Part shown: positions 26,218-35,142 of the stretch, one piece after another | How positions within the stretch are numbered: the first letter of the stretch is position 1 | Layout of the letters: every line of letters starts with the position of its first letter | Assembly: GCF_002944405.1 (NCBI RefSeq) | Contig: NZ_CP024310.1 | Location: 1,488,001-1,552,000, forward strand | Origin: Sinorhizobium fredii | GTDB taxonomy: Bacteria > Pseudomonadota > Alphaproteobacteria > Rhizobiales > Rhizobiaceae | Direction of reading: 5' to 3' | Length of the DNA stretch: 64,000 nt | Position numbers and translations under genes: made by a program | Notes under the pieces: model-generated | What the model was told of the DNA's origin: nothing | Seen by the model: the letters and a program-made list of their open reading frames with translations, nothing else | Databases searched by the model: none

Positions 26218-27285
26218 ATGATTTTTTCCCGCATCCTGGCAGCCCTTTTCTTCTGCGCGCTTTTTGCCGTACCCTGCCATGCAATCGAAACCGGCGTGCG
26301 CGAATTAAGCCTTGCCTCTCCCGAGGGCGGGCGTCGTCTTCAGGTCACCGTCTGGTATCCCGCCGAACCTGGCGGCAAAGCCGTTCTGGTGGGCGACAAC
26401 CAGGTCTTCAAGGGCGCGCCGGCGCTGTCGGAAGCGCCGCTCCTCGAGGGCCGCTACCCGCTGGTCGTGATGTCGCACGGTTCCGGCGGCCGCATCCAGG
26501 GCATGAGCTGGCTCGCCGCGCAACTGGCCAGGGCCGGATTTGTCGTCGCCGGTCCCAATCATCCCGGTACGACCAGCGGCAACTCAACCCCCGCCGACAC
26601 GCCGAAGCTGTGGGAGCGCACGCATGATTTATCCTTTGTGATCGACAGGCTGACGACCGATCCGCTCTGGAGCGGCGCTATAGACAAGGGCCGCATCGGC
26701 GTTATCGGCTTCTCGCTCGGAGGCGCGGCCGCCATGGAGATCGCCGGTGCCCGGGCAAACCTCGAAGCCTATGCGCGCTACTGCGATACCTACCAGACGT
26801 GGGATTGCGCCTGGTATGCAGGCGGTCAAGGCTACGTCGACGACAAAGCGATCACGGTCGACAAGGTCGACCTGCGCAAGATCGACCGGGCGCGCTTCGA
26901 ACGATCGAACCTCGACCGGCGCATCAAGTCCGCCGTCCTGATCGACCCGGGCCTCGCGCAGGCCTATGACGCACAAAGCCTGAAGGAGATCGCCATCCCG
27001 ATGAATTTCATCAATCTCGGCAGCGCCGGAACCATTCCCGCAGCGGTGATCGCCTCCGGGCTGGCGGCGCTGTCTCCGCATGGCTCCTACGCCACGGTCG
27101 CGCAGGCCGACCATTTCAGTTTCCTGCCCGAGTGCAAGGAGGGTGGGGCCGAGCTCTTGAAGTCGTTTGGAGAGGTCGAACCAATTTGTGACGACGGCAG
27201 CGGACGGTCCCGGGCGGATATTCATTCCGAGTTGATCATTCTCGTACGGGAAGCTTTGCTGCGGACCCTCAAAGAGCGTTCGTGA
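26218..27285 (+). CDS. secreted alpha/beta hydrolase (PAF-acetylhydrolase/dienelactone hydrolase-like)
   Basis: This 355-residue protein has a signal peptide (IFSRILAALFFCALFAVPCHA), a substrate-pocket strand VTVWYPAEPGGK, the oxyanion segment PLVVMSHGSGGRIQGM, and the nucleophile elbow GVIGFSLGGAAAME (GFSLG, about residue 166). Late residues ADHFSFLPEC supply the likely catalytic His. This layout matches the predicted dienelactone hydrolase/PAF-acetylhydrolase-like group whose substrates are mostly unknown. Its stop is 2 bp from the convergent SMP-30 stop. The chosen ATG gives a clean signal peptide; the open frame upstream overlaps the divergent regulator. Confidence 0.85.
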   Translation: MIFSRILAALFFCALFAVPCHAIETGVRELSLASPEGGRRLQVTVWYPAEPGGKAVLVGDNQVFKGAPALSEAPLLEGRYPLVVMSHGSGGRIQGMSWLAAQLARAGFVVAGPNHPGTTSGNSTPADTPKLWERTHDLSFVIDRLTTDPLWSGAIDKGRIGVIGFSLGGAAAMEIAGARANLEAYARYCDTYQTWDCAWYAGGQGYVDDKAITVDKVDLRKIDRARFERSNLDRRIKSAVLIDPGLAQAYDAQSLKEIAIPMNFINLGSAGTIPAAVIASGLAALSPHGSYATVAQADHFSFLPECKEGGAELLKSFGEVEPICDDGSGRSRADIHSELIILVREALLRTLKERS

Positions 27286-27287
27286 GG

Positions 27288-28175
27288 TCAGAGCCGCCGG
27301 TCATCGAAGCGATGGACGGCGGCTCCTGCTAGTGGGCTGCGGGCGGCGAAGATGCTGCCGGCGGGGCTCTCCTTGGCGGTATCGGTCGGGCGCAAGGAGG
27401 TGACGAAGAGCGTCCGCCGATCCGGGCCGGCGAAGCAGGGCATGGTGGGCGCGGGTACAGGAAACAGATGCGCCTTGATCAGCCGGCCTTCCGGGGAAAA
27501 GCAATTGATGACGCCGGCCGAGACGCCGGCGCTCCAGTAGTTGCCGTCGGCATCGGTCGCCGCGCCGTCCGGCCGTCCGCGTCCCTCGTCGAGATCCGCC
27601 AGCCGCTTGCGGCCGGAGAGTTCGCCGGTCGCCGGATCGAACCGCCAGCGGTCGATCCAGGGCCCGCGCGAATCGGAGTGGAACAGGACGGTGCCATCAG
27701 CGCTCCAGGCAAGCCCGTTCGAGCAGATGATATTTTCTACCTTGCACTCGACGGCGCCTGCGGGCGTCACGCGATAAAGCGAGGCGATCGGCCGCCGGTC
27801 GACAGCGACCTCGTGCATGGTGCCGACCCAGAAGGCGCCGTCCGGCCCCACCTTGCCGTCGTTCAGGCGCGTATGTGGCCTCTCTGGCTCGATCTCGGCA
27901 ATTTTGCGGACGATCGCGCCGCTTCCCGGATCGAACAGCACGACCCGGTCGCGCTGCGCCAGGACGAGACGGCCGGACCGTGCGAGCCCGAGGCTGCAGG
28001 CGCCGCCTTCCAAAGACCACTCGGTGTGATCGGCCCCGGAAAGATCGGCTCGGTGAAGGGTGCCGTGACCGACGTCGACGAAGAACAGGCAGTTCCGGCG
28101 CTCGTCATAGACGGGGCTCTCGGCCACGGCGCAACGCAGGTCCAGCACGCATTCAAATGTTAGGTCGAAAGACAT
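27288..28175 (-). CDS. SMP-30/gluconolactonase-family lactonase
   Basis: This 295-residue six-bladed propeller has the family metal ligands: Glu in CAVAESPVYDE (about residue 16), Asn in RLNDGKVGPDGAFWVGTMH, Asn in CSNGLAWSADG and Asp in GRPDGAATDADGNYWSA. Members hydrolyse sugar lactones with Ca or Zn. It is divergent from the DapA-family gene and belongs with the uronate dehydrogenase 4 kb away, where it would open the aldarolactone that enzyme makes. The start gives the usual 290-residue length. Confidence 0.88.
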   Translation of the reverse strand: MSFDLTFECVLDLRCAVAESPVYDERRNCLFFVDVGHGTLHRADLSGADHTEWSLEGGACSLGLARSGRLVLAQRDRVVLFDPGSGAIVRKIAEIEPERPHTRLNDGKVGPDGAFWVGTMHEVAVDRRPIASLYRVTPAGAVECKVENIICSNGLAWSADGTVLFHSDSRGPWIDRWRFDPATGELSGRKRLADLDEGRGRPDGAATDADGNYWSAGVSAGVINCFSPEGRLIKAHLFPVPAPTMPCFAGPDRRTLFVTSLRPTDTAKESPAGSIFAARSPLAGAAVHRFDDRRL

Positions 28176-28337
28176 GTTCGCACCACGCTCTGACGCCCGG
28201 CATTTTTCGGAACGCCGTGCGAACCGACTATCTAGAGGAATTCATGAGATCTACCTCTCCCGCTTTTCTTTAACATTGCTCTTGCCCCGCCTCAACTTGT
28301 AAATTAAAAATACAGGAAATCGGCCAGGGAGATTTCC

Positions 28338-29288
28338 ATGAAAACGACGCCCGTCACTGTCGCCGACCTCGGCGCTTCCGTCCTCTCGGTGCCGCCTCTG
28401 GCGCGTGACGCGCAGGGCGTGCCGAGCAAGGCGGAAAATCGCCGGCAGGTGGACTGGCTGCGCTCGGGCGGCGTGACGACTTATCTCTATGGCGGCAACG
28501 CCAATCTCTACAATTTCGGCGTCATGGATTTCGGCCGGCTGCTCGACATGCTCGAGGAGATCGCGCCGGCCGACGGCTGGATGATCCCGTCGATCGGCGC
28601 CGATTTCGGCAAGGCGGCCGACCAGGCGGCCATCCTGCGAGACCGCGCCTTTCCGACGGCCATGGTCCTGCCGCTCTCCTTTCCGGCAACGCCGACAGGG
28701 CTGGCCTCCGGCTTCGCAAAGCTTGCCGACATCGGCGGCCGGCCGCTGATCGCCTATATCAAGAATGACGGCTTCATGCAGGCTTCCGACGTCGCCCGCC
28801 TGTTTCGCGACGGCGCCATCACTGCTTTGAAATATGCGGTCGTGCGTCCGGAGCCGAAGAACGACCCTTATCTCGCCGATATCCTCGACGCCGTAGGCTC
28901 CGGCGAGCGCATCGTCAGCGGCATCGGCGAGCGGCCGGCGATCGACCACATGGAAATGGGCCTGGCGGCCTTCACATCCGGCTCGGTCTGCGTCGCCCCG
29001 CATCTGTCGACAGCGATCCTGAAGGCGGGCCGCGAGGGTCGGTTCGCCGAGGCAAGGGCCCTTCGCGAAAGCTTCCTACCGCTCGAGGATCTCCGCGACG
29101 CCCACTCGCCGATCCGCGTTCTGCACGAGGCGGTGCGGCTCGCCGGCATCTGCGAAGCGGGACCGATCGGCGACTTCCTCACCAATCTCGACGGCGCCGA
29201 ACAGCTCGAGGCGATCGGCAAGGCAGCGCGCGAGCTGAGAGCCAGGAGCGAGGCGGCGGCCGCGCCACGGCTGTCGGCGAGCGCCTGA
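28338..29288 (+). CDS. DapA/DHDPS-family lyase (sugar-acid dehydratase or aldolase)
   Basis: This 316-residue TIM-barrel protein has the DapA-family layout: SGGVTTYLYGGNANLYNF near the N-terminus in place of the usual GTTGE motif, PLIAYIKNDGFM with the catalytic Tyr region, and ITALKYAVVRPEP carrying the Schiff-base Lys (about residue 164). The altered GGNANL loop shows it is not a dihydrodipicolinate synthase. In this cluster it would convert a 2-keto-3-deoxy sugar acid made by the IlvD-type dehydratase. GGGAGATTTCC precedes the ATG. Confidence 0.85.
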   Translation: MKTTPVTVADLGASVLSVPPLARDAQGVPSKAENRRQVDWLRSGGVTTYLYGGNANLYNFGVMDFGRLLDMLEEIAPADGWMIPSIGADFGKAADQAAILRDRAFPTAMVLPLSFPATPTGLASGFAKLADIGGRPLIAYIKNDGFMQASDVARLFRDGAITALKYAVVRPEPKNDPYLADILDAVGSGERIVSGIGERPAIDHMEMGLAAFTSGSVCVAPHLSTAILKAGREGRFAEARALRESFLPLEDLRDAHSPIRVLHEAVRLAGICEAGPIGDFLTNLDGAEQLEAIGKAARELRARSEAAAAPRLSASA

Positions 29289-29315
29289 CGAACAATCGGC
29301 AATGGCCCTTGCCCC

Positions 29316-29496
29316 ACCCCCCTCTGGCCTGCCGGACATCTTCCCCATAAGGCGGGAGATCGACTCGTGGCAAGGCCACCGCTTCAACAGAACGGCTTCG
29401 GCCATGCAGCGCCTCTTTATGGGTGCATCGGTCGTGCCCCACGCGCGCTCCCCCCTTGCGGGGGAAATGGCCGGCAGGCCAGAGGGGGTCAGACCG
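29316..29496. repeat. palindromic intergenic repeat (RIME-like)
   Basis: Left arm 29316-29346 and right arm 29467-29496 are near-perfect inverted copies with the core CCTCTGGCCTGCCGG, each next to a smaller C-rich/G-rich hairpin (near 29338-29360 and 29455-29471). Elements built from such palindromes are common between rhizobial genes. It fills the 235-bp gap between the DapA-family gene and the convergent regulator, and holds no gene. Confidence 0.75.
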
Positions 29497-29523
29497 TCCG
29501 CGACGGACAACGCGGAACTTCGA

Positions 29524-30267
29524 CTACAGGTCGCCGTAGGAGCCGGTGACGCGGGCGCGCGATTCGGTCAGGTGATAGCGCATGTGGAGGCGCGCGAGGT
29601 CGGCGTTCTGGCTGGAGATCGCCAGGAAGATCTTGCGGTGCTCCTCGAGCACCCGGCGCCGCCTATCGTCCGAGCCTTGCCGCGTGAGGCCGAGCGCCAT
29701 GCGCATCGAGCCGCTCATGATGTCGCGCAGGTCCTGCAGCAGCCGCGGGAAAAGCTCGTTTCCCGCGGCTGCGGCGACGGTGAGGTGAAAGGCGAAATCC
29801 TCCTCCCAGCCCGTCTCGCCACGCTGGAAGGCCATTTCGAGCGCTTGAAGCGCCTCGCCGATCTGGTTGAGCTGCGCCTTGGTGCGCCGCATCGCGGCCA
29901 GCCCGGCGCATTCGGTCTCGAGCGCCAGGCGCGGCTCGAATGCCCTCAGATAGCTGGCGATCTCCGCCGAGGCGGCAAAGTCGGTCAGCTTGTTGGAAGG
30001 CCGCGACTTGACGAAAGTGCCTATCCCCTGACGCGACACCACCAGCCCGTCCGCCTGCAGCCGCATCAGCGCCTCGCGGACGACTGGCCGGGAGACCTGG
30101 AAGTCGCTGCAGATGCGCGCCTCGGAGGGCAGCTTCGCGCCCTCGACCAGTTGGCCGCTGGTGATCTGCTCGAGGATCTGGCCGTAAAGCACGTCGGCGA
30201 GGCGTTCGCGCCGCGCCGGTTTCAGTTTCAACGATACGTCGTTCAATAGCTTGGTCTCGCCTGTCAT
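29524..30267 (-). CDS. FadR/GntR-family regulator (FCD domain)
   Basis: This 247-residue protein has a winged helix (RLADVLYGQILEQITSGQLVEGAKLPSE, QVSRPVVREALMRLQADGL) and an FCD domain with DFAFHLTVAAAAGNELF and the late histidines of LEEHRKIFLAI and LHMRYHL. It sits inside the sugar-acid cluster, divergent from the dehydratase gene with only 56 bp between starts, so it very probably represses that operon in response to a sugar acid. Confidence 0.9.
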   Translation of the reverse strand: MTGETKLLNDVSLKLKPARRERLADVLYGQILEQITSGQLVEGAKLPSEARICSDFQVSRPVVREALMRLQADGLVVSRQGIGTFVKSRPSNKLTDFAASAEIASYLRAFEPRLALETECAGLAAMRRTKAQLNQIGEALQALEMAFQRGETGWEEDFAFHLTVAAAAGNELFPRLLQDLRDIMSGSMRMALGLTRQGSDDRRRRVLEEHRKIFLAISSQNADLARLHMRYHLTESRARVTGSYGDL

Positions 30268-30323
30268 CTTTCTGAACAGGTCTAATTTAGCCGAGCCGAT
30301 GGGGAATGCAAAGGAGGCCGCCG

Positions 30324-32048
30324 ATGACCAAACGCAAGCACCCGGAAGATCTTAGGAGCTTCCGCTGGTTTGGCGCCAAGGACCTGCGATCCTTCGGGCA
30401 CCGCTCGCGGCTCTACCAGATGGGCTATGACCAGCAGGAAATCGCCGCCAAGCCTGTTATCGCGATTATCAACACCTGGAGCGACATCAACCCCTGCCAC
30501 GCGCATCTGCGCGCCCGCGCCGACGAGGTCAGGCGCGGCGTCTGGCAGGCCGGCGGCTTCCCGGTCGAGCTGCCGGCCATGTCGCTCGCCGAGACCTATG
30601 TGAAGCCGACGACGATGCTCTACCGCAACTTCCTCGCCATGGAAGTGGAGGAGCTCATCCGTTCGCATCCGGTCGACGGCGTCGTCCTGCTCGCCGGCTG
30701 CGACAAGACCACGCCGGCGACGATCATGGGGGCGATCCAGGTCGACCTGCCGACGATCTTCGTGCCGGCCGGGCCGATGCTGCGCGGCAATTATCGCGGC
30801 CAGGCGCTCGGATCCGGCTCGGATGTCTGGAAATACTGGGCCGAGAAGGAGGCCGGCCAGATCACCGAGCTGCAATGGAACGAGATGGAGCGCGGCATCG
30901 CCCGTTCCTACGGCACCTGCATGACGATGGGCACCGCCTCGACGATGACGGCGCTCGCCGATACGCTCGGCCTCTGTCTTCCCGGCGCCTCCGCCATTCC
31001 CGCCTCGGATGCCGGCCATTCGCGTATGGCGGCGCTTTCCGGGGCCCGCATCGTCGAGATGGTCTTCGAGGATCTGAAGCCCTCCGACATCCTGACCGCC
31101 AACGCCTTCGAGAATGCGCTGGCGGTGCATATGGCGATGGCCGGCTCGACCAACGCGATGATCCATCTGATCGCCATGGCGCGGCGGTGCGGCGTCCAGC
31201 TGAGCTTGGAAGATTTCGACCGCATGTCGGAAAAGGTGCCGGTGCTCTGCAACATCCGCCCGACCGGCGCATTCCTGATGGAGGATTTCTATTACGCGGG
31301 GGGTTTGCTGGCGCTCTGGAAACGGCTGGAGCCGCTGCTCAACCTCAAAGAACGCAACGTCGTCGGCACGCTTGGCAGCGCGATCGAGCGTGCCGAGGTT
31401 CACCTGCCCGAGGTGATCCGGCCGCTCGACAACCCGGTCGCCGGCCGCGGCGGCACGGCGATCCTCAAGGGCAATCTCGCGCCCGACGGCTGCGTGATGA
31501 AACCGGCCGCCGCCGACCCCGCGCTGCTCAAGCATCGCGGCCCGGCGCTCGTTTTCGATGATTACGACACCATGATGCGGGCGGTGAACGACGAGGATCT
31601 CGACGTCACCGCCGAGTCGGTGATGATCCTGCGCAATGCCGGCCCGGTCGGCGGGCCGGGCATGCCCGAATGGGGCATGCTGCCGATCCCGAAGAAACTC
31701 TTGAAACAGGGCGTGCGCGACATGGTGAGGATTTCCGATGCGCGGATGAGCGGCACCAGCTATGGCGCCTGCATCCTGCATGTGGCGCCGGAATCCTATG
31801 TCGGCGGGCCGCTGGCGGCGGTCCGCAACGGCGACATGATCGCCCTCGACGTCGCCGGGCGGACGCTGACCCTCGAGGTCGAGGCGGCCGAGATCGAACG
31901 CCGGCTTTCGGAATGGCGGCCGCCGGAGCGCGACTATTCGCGCGGCTATCTGAAGATGCATGCCGAACACATCCAGCAGGCGCCGGAGGGCTGCGACTTC
32001 ACCTTCCTGCAGTCGCCCCACAAGCTGCCCGAGCCGGAGATTCATTGA
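30324..32048 (+). CDS. IlvD/Edd-family dehydratase (aldonate/aldarate dehydratase)
   Basis: This 574-residue protein has the cluster-binding cysteines of the IlvD/Edd family (DINPCHAHL, LLAGCDKTTPA, RSYGTCMTMGTAS) and the active-site region DARMSGTSYGACILHVAPES near the C-terminus. The length and NTWSDINPCHAHL motif fit sugar-acid dehydratases such as L-arabonate and D-xylonate dehydratases, not branched-chain synthesis. The ATG at 30324 follows AAGGAGG; an ATG at 30306 lies before that site. It is 10 bp from the uronate dehydrogenase gene. The substrate is inferred from that partner. Confidence 0.9.
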   Translation: MTKRKHPEDLRSFRWFGAKDLRSFGHRSRLYQMGYDQQEIAAKPVIAIINTWSDINPCHAHLRARADEVRRGVWQAGGFPVELPAMSLAETYVKPTTMLYRNFLAMEVEELIRSHPVDGVVLLAGCDKTTPATIMGAIQVDLPTIFVPAGPMLRGNYRGQALGSGSDVWKYWAEKEAGQITELQWNEMERGIARSYGTCMTMGTASTMTALADTLGLCLPGASAIPASDAGHSRMAALSGARIVEMVFEDLKPSDILTANAFENALAVHMAMAGSTNAMIHLIAMARRCGVQLSLEDFDRMSEKVPVLCNIRPTGAFLMEDFYYAGGLLALWKRLEPLLNLKERNVVGTLGSAIERAEVHLPEVIRPLDNPVAGRGGTAILKGNLAPDGCVMKPAAADPALLKHRGPALVFDDYDTMMRAVNDEDLDVTAESVMILRNAGPVGGPGMPEWGMLPIPKKLLKQGVRDMVRISDARMSGTSYGACILHVAPESYVGGPLAAVRNGDMIALDVAGRTLTLEVEAAEIERRLSEWRPPERDYSRGYLKMHAEHIQQAPEGCDFTFLQSPHKLPEPEIH

Positions 32049-32058
32049 GGCAATACCG

Positions 32059-32850
32059 ATGATCAAACGACTTCTGGTGACGGGCGCCGGCGGCCGCCTC
32101 GGGCATCTTCTGCGCGAGCCGCTGAAAGGATCGGCGGAGATCCTGCGCCTCTCCGACATCGTTGACATCTCTCCTTCCCGTCCGGGCGAGGAAGTGGTGC
32201 GATGCGACCTCGCCGATCGTGCGGCGGTCGATACACTGGCGCGCGACTGCGACATGATCCTGCATCTCGGAGCGATCTCGGGCGAAGCGAGCTTCGACGC
32301 GCTGATTCAGGCGAATTTCCTCGGCACCTACAATCTCTACGAGGCGGCTCGCAAGGCCGGCGTCCGGCGCATCCTCTTCGCGAGCACCAACCATGTGATC
32401 GGCTTCCACCCGGTCGGCGAAGGGCTCGACGACAGGTCGGAGCGACGGCCGGACAGCCTCTACGGCGTCAGCAAGTGTTTCGGCGAGGACCTTTCGCGGC
32501 TCTATTACGACAAGTTCGGCCTCGAAACGGCCTGCCTCCGGATCGGCAGTTGCTTCGAAGCACCGAAGGACCGCCGCACGCTCTCCACCTGGCTCAGCCC
32601 GCGCGATTTCCTTTCGCTCGTCCGAAAGCTCATCGGGGCCCCCGTGATCGGCCATCTGGTGCTCTACGGCGTCTCGGCAAACCGCGACGCCTGGTGGTCG
32701 AACGCCCATGCCGATTTCCTCGGCTGGGAGCCGCAGGACACGAGCGAGCCCTATCGCGAGAAGATCGAGCGGCGCGAAGGCCAGCCCGCCGGTGGCAGCC
32801 ACTACCAGGGCGGCCGGCTCGCGACCAAGGGGATAGTCGGTAAGCGGTGA
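32059..32850 (+). CDS. udh: NAD-dependent uronate dehydrogenase
   Basis: This 263-residue short extended SDR has the Rossmann motif LLVTGAGGRLGHLLREPL, the CDLADR cofactor contact, FASTNHVIGFHPVGE, the catalytic YGVSK (about residue 135) and GSCFEAPKDRRTLSTWLSP, all matching the Agrobacterium uronate dehydrogenase pattern closely (265 residues). It oxidises galacturonate or glucuronate to the aldarolactone. It is the second gene of the dehydratase operon, and the SMP-30 lactonase nearby would supply the next step. Confidence 0.85.
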   Translation: MIKRLLVTGAGGRLGHLLREPLKGSAEILRLSDIVDISPSRPGEEVVRCDLADRAAVDTLARDCDMILHLGAISGEASFDALIQANFLGTYNLYEAARKAGVRRILFASTNHVIGFHPVGEGLDDRSERRPDSLYGVSKCFGEDLSRLYYDKFGLETACLRIGSCFEAPKDRRTLSTWLSPRDFLSLVRKLIGAPVIGHLVLYGVSANRDAWWSNAHADFLGWEPQDTSEPYREKIERREGQPAGGSHYQGGRLATKGIVGKR

Positions 32851-32901
32851 AACACGTTTGACACTGGGGCCTAAGTACCGGTTTGGTCGTCGTCGACAGA
32901 G

Positions 32902-33282
32902 TCAGTACACCAGCGTGGCCAAGATCAATCCCGCATAGGTAAGTTGGTGCATCAATTGATCCGCACCATGCATAGCCCAGTAGGCGCGGGTCGAAGCGTC
33001 AGCGCTACTGCGCAGTGACAAGAACGCCTTCGCGTAATCGATGAGGTAATGAACGATGAATTCGGCAAGGACGAGAACGACAACCCGTCCCAAGTCGGCG
33101 CCGACCAGAAGCAGCGCCGGAACGGTTCCGAGCGCATGGGTCCCCGCATGGACATAGCCGCCGATCATCCGCAAATCGCCTTTGCCACGCAGAACCCAGT
33201 CCGGCTGCAGCACGTAATCAGCAACGAAATGCTTGAGCTGTAAGCAAGCAATCATCATCGCCGTGATAAGTGCCATTTCCAT
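32902..33282 (-). CDS. DUF3307 integral membrane protein
   Basis: This 126-residue protein has three to four membrane helices and the family motifs LKHFVADYVLQPDWV near the N-terminus and HYLIDYAKAFLS (about residue 81). GGGAGGAGACA sits directly before the ATG at 33282; an ATG two codons later also exists. Its first 65 bp overlap the end of the cyclase gene, so it is the last gene of the bufferin-type operon. DUF3307 has no established activity, but members are often found with nucleotide cyclase genes. Confidence 0.8.
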   Translation of the reverse strand: MEMALITAMMIACLQLKHFVADYVLQPDWVLRGKGDLRMIGGYVHAGTHALGTVPALLLVGADLGRVVVLVLAEFIVHYLIDYAKAFLSLRSSADASTRAYWAMHGADQLMHQLTYAGLILATLVY

Positions 33283-35140
33283 TGTCTCCTCCCTGAAACG
33301 CGACATCCGGCGGGTCTATCGTGTACACGGCCACTGGTTCGGCCTTGCCGCGGACCGTAGCTAGGCCGAGAGACGTCGTGTGCGCAAATGCATCGGACGC
33401 CTGCACCGTCGCATCGCTGAGGACGATCTCGACGCCATGCTCCTTGGCAACGCCCACGAGCCTGCTCGCCAGATTGACCGTGTCGCCGATGGCGGTGTAG
33501 CTCAGCCGCTCAGCCGAGCCGATATTGCCGATCAGCGCCGTCCCGCTGTTGATGCCGATGCGCACGCGGACCTCGCCATGCCCGACCGAGACGGGCGGCT
33601 CTGTGTGCATCGCATCCCGGATTGCCGTTGCGGCGCGGCAGGCCCGAGCGGCGTGATCCGCCTGCCTTCCGGGTGCATTCCAGATGGCCATAACGGCATC
33701 GCCGATGAACTTGTCGACCGTACCGCCCTCCGCATGGATGGCGGCGACCGCGGTCGTCAGGAAGCGCGTCAGGTGCGGCTCGACGGCCGGTCCGAGCCTC
33801 TCGGTCAGTTCCGTGAACCCGGGCAGGTCGGCGAACATCACCGTAATGTCGCAAAGCTCACCGCCCGGCTTCGGCTCGATGCTACCTTCGACGAGCGGCC
33901 GCACGACGTCGAGCGGCATGTAGCGAGCAAAGGCCGAAAGCCCGATCGACATACGCTTCAAGGCGTCGGAGAAGTCGTTGAGCTCGGCCAGAAAGGTCGG
34001 GTGATGCCGGACGCTCTCAAACGAGAAGTGCTCGACCGCACGCAGCTGTACCGCCAGCCGCGCGAGCGGCCGAGCAAAGAGCAAATTGGCGAAGACGACG
34101 GCCGTGGTTGCCGCGAGACCCGCAATTGCCAACACTGCAATCGGAATGCGCCGGATATTCTCGTCGATGCCGCTTGCGAAGGTCGACCGAGGCGTGGCGG
34201 TGATGAGCCGCCATCGCTCAAACGGAAGGCGCGACGACGACACAAAGACGGGTCCGAGTGCGGCGCTTTGCGTGACGGCACGAAACGCAGCTCCTCCGTT
34301 GAGAGCCACCGCCTCTGCCGCGGCCGCCGCGACGGCATCAGACTCCGGGAAATCGGAAAAGTGCGCCGCCATCACACCGTCGGAAGGCTGCGAGTTGGCC
34401 AGTACGCGGCCATGCTCATCGAGAACGAAGGCCTTGCTGCCGACTGGCATGTTGACCGCCTTGAGCGCTTGCGACAGGCGTCTGAGACTAACCGCCACCA
34501 TCACCACGCCGGCAAACTTCCCGAACATGTCGACGCGCGTCGAGAGAACGATGGATGGCTCGAACCCGTTCGGCAGAACATTGGTGACCGTCCAGACAGG
34601 GTCACCTCCGTCCCTTCCCAGACGATACCAGGGCGCGCCGAGCGCCACATAGGCGCTTTCCGCCTTGATGCGCTGCTCGAAAAAGATGTCTCCGGGGATC
34701 GGCCGATAGCGGTCACGCCTGAGTTGACGCAATTCTCCCGGCTCGGCGACGCCGATTTCGACCATTTCGATCCGCCCGTCGGCAGTCGCATGCGAACCGA
34801 AGAAGCGCCCATCCGGAAAGCCGAAGCCGATCCAGGTGATCGCCGACTGTTCGCGTAACAGGGAAAGGAACAGGAACTCGCGTTTCACCTCGTCGCCGGC
34901 GCTGATGGCACCCTGGAAAAGGATGGATCGGACGATCTCAGCCGTGCTCGAAACGAGGGCGAGCGTCGAGGTGAGATCATTGCGGACGGACCCGGCCGTC
35001 TGCGTATCGAGACTGGCTACGACCTCGTCGATGTTCTCGCTGGCGGCACGCTGCCAGATAAGATGGATGAGCGCGGCAGTCGACAGGACCGCGAGCAAGA
35101 GCAGAAGCACGACGACTTGGGCGAGCTTCGGGCGATACAT
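33218..35140 (-). CDS. adenylate/guanylate cyclase with extracytoplasmic Cache-like sensor
   Basis: This 640-residue protein has a first membrane helix (VVVLLLLLAVLSTAALIHLIW), a periplasmic sensor of about 300 residues with Cache-like strands (LSTRVDMFGKFAGVVMVAVSL, KAFVLDEHGRVLANSQPSDG), a second helix (IPIAVLAIAGLAATTAVVFA), a HAMP-like linker and a class III catalytic domain. The metal-binding Asp pair is in VMFADLPGF and FIGDAVMAIWNAP, with RIGINSGTALIGNIG later. It should make cAMP in response to a periplasmic ligand or state. The gene starts 2 bp after the stop of the NDH-2-like gene, in the same run as the bufferin genes. Confidence 0.88.
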   Translation of the reverse strand: MYRPKLAQVVVLLLLLAVLSTAALIHLIWQRAASENIDEVVASLDTQTAGSVRNDLTSTLALVSSTAEIVRSILFQGAISAGDEVKREFLFLSLLREQSAITWIGFGFPDGRFFGSHATADGRIEMVEIGVAEPGELRQLRRDRYRPIPGDIFFEQRIKAESAYVALGAPWYRLGRDGGDPVWTVTNVLPNGFEPSIVLSTRVDMFGKFAGVVMVAVSLRRLSQALKAVNMPVGSKAFVLDEHGRVLANSQPSDGVMAAHFSDFPESDAVAAAAAEAVALNGGAAFRAVTQSAALGPVFVSSSRLPFERWRLITATPRSTFASGIDENIRRIPIAVLAIAGLAATTAVVFANLLFARPLARLAVQLRAVEHFSFESVRHHPTFLAELNDFSDALKRMSIGLSAFARYMPLDVVRPLVEGSIEPKPGGELCDITVMFADLPGFTELTERLGPAVEPHLTRFLTTAVAAIHAEGGTVDKFIGDAVMAIWNAPGRQADHAARACRAATAIRDAMHTEPPVSVGHGEVRVRIGINSGTALIGNIGSAERLSYTAIGDTVNLASRLVGVAKEHGVEIVLSDATVQASDAFAHTTSLGLATVRGKAEPVAVYTIDPPDVAFQGGDNGNGTYHGDDDCLLTAQAFRC

Positions 35141-35142
35141 CG

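Noticed and set aside
28297..28320. TGTA-N9-TACA dyad (TGTAAATTAAAAATACA) ahead of the DapA-family gene as FadR-type operator
   Set aside because: It is AT-rich and has no second copy near the dehydratase promoter, so there is nothing to support it beyond chance.
30282..32255. 657-codon open frame on the minus strand
   Set aside because: It is antisense to the IlvD/Edd dehydratase, which has clear Fe-S motifs and a strong ribosome site; the antisense product is His/Arg-rich with no family residues. High GC makes long shadow frames.
33380..34858. 492-codon plus-strand frame
   Set aside because: Antisense to the Cache-cyclase gene, whose catalytic motifs are intact; no ribosome site.
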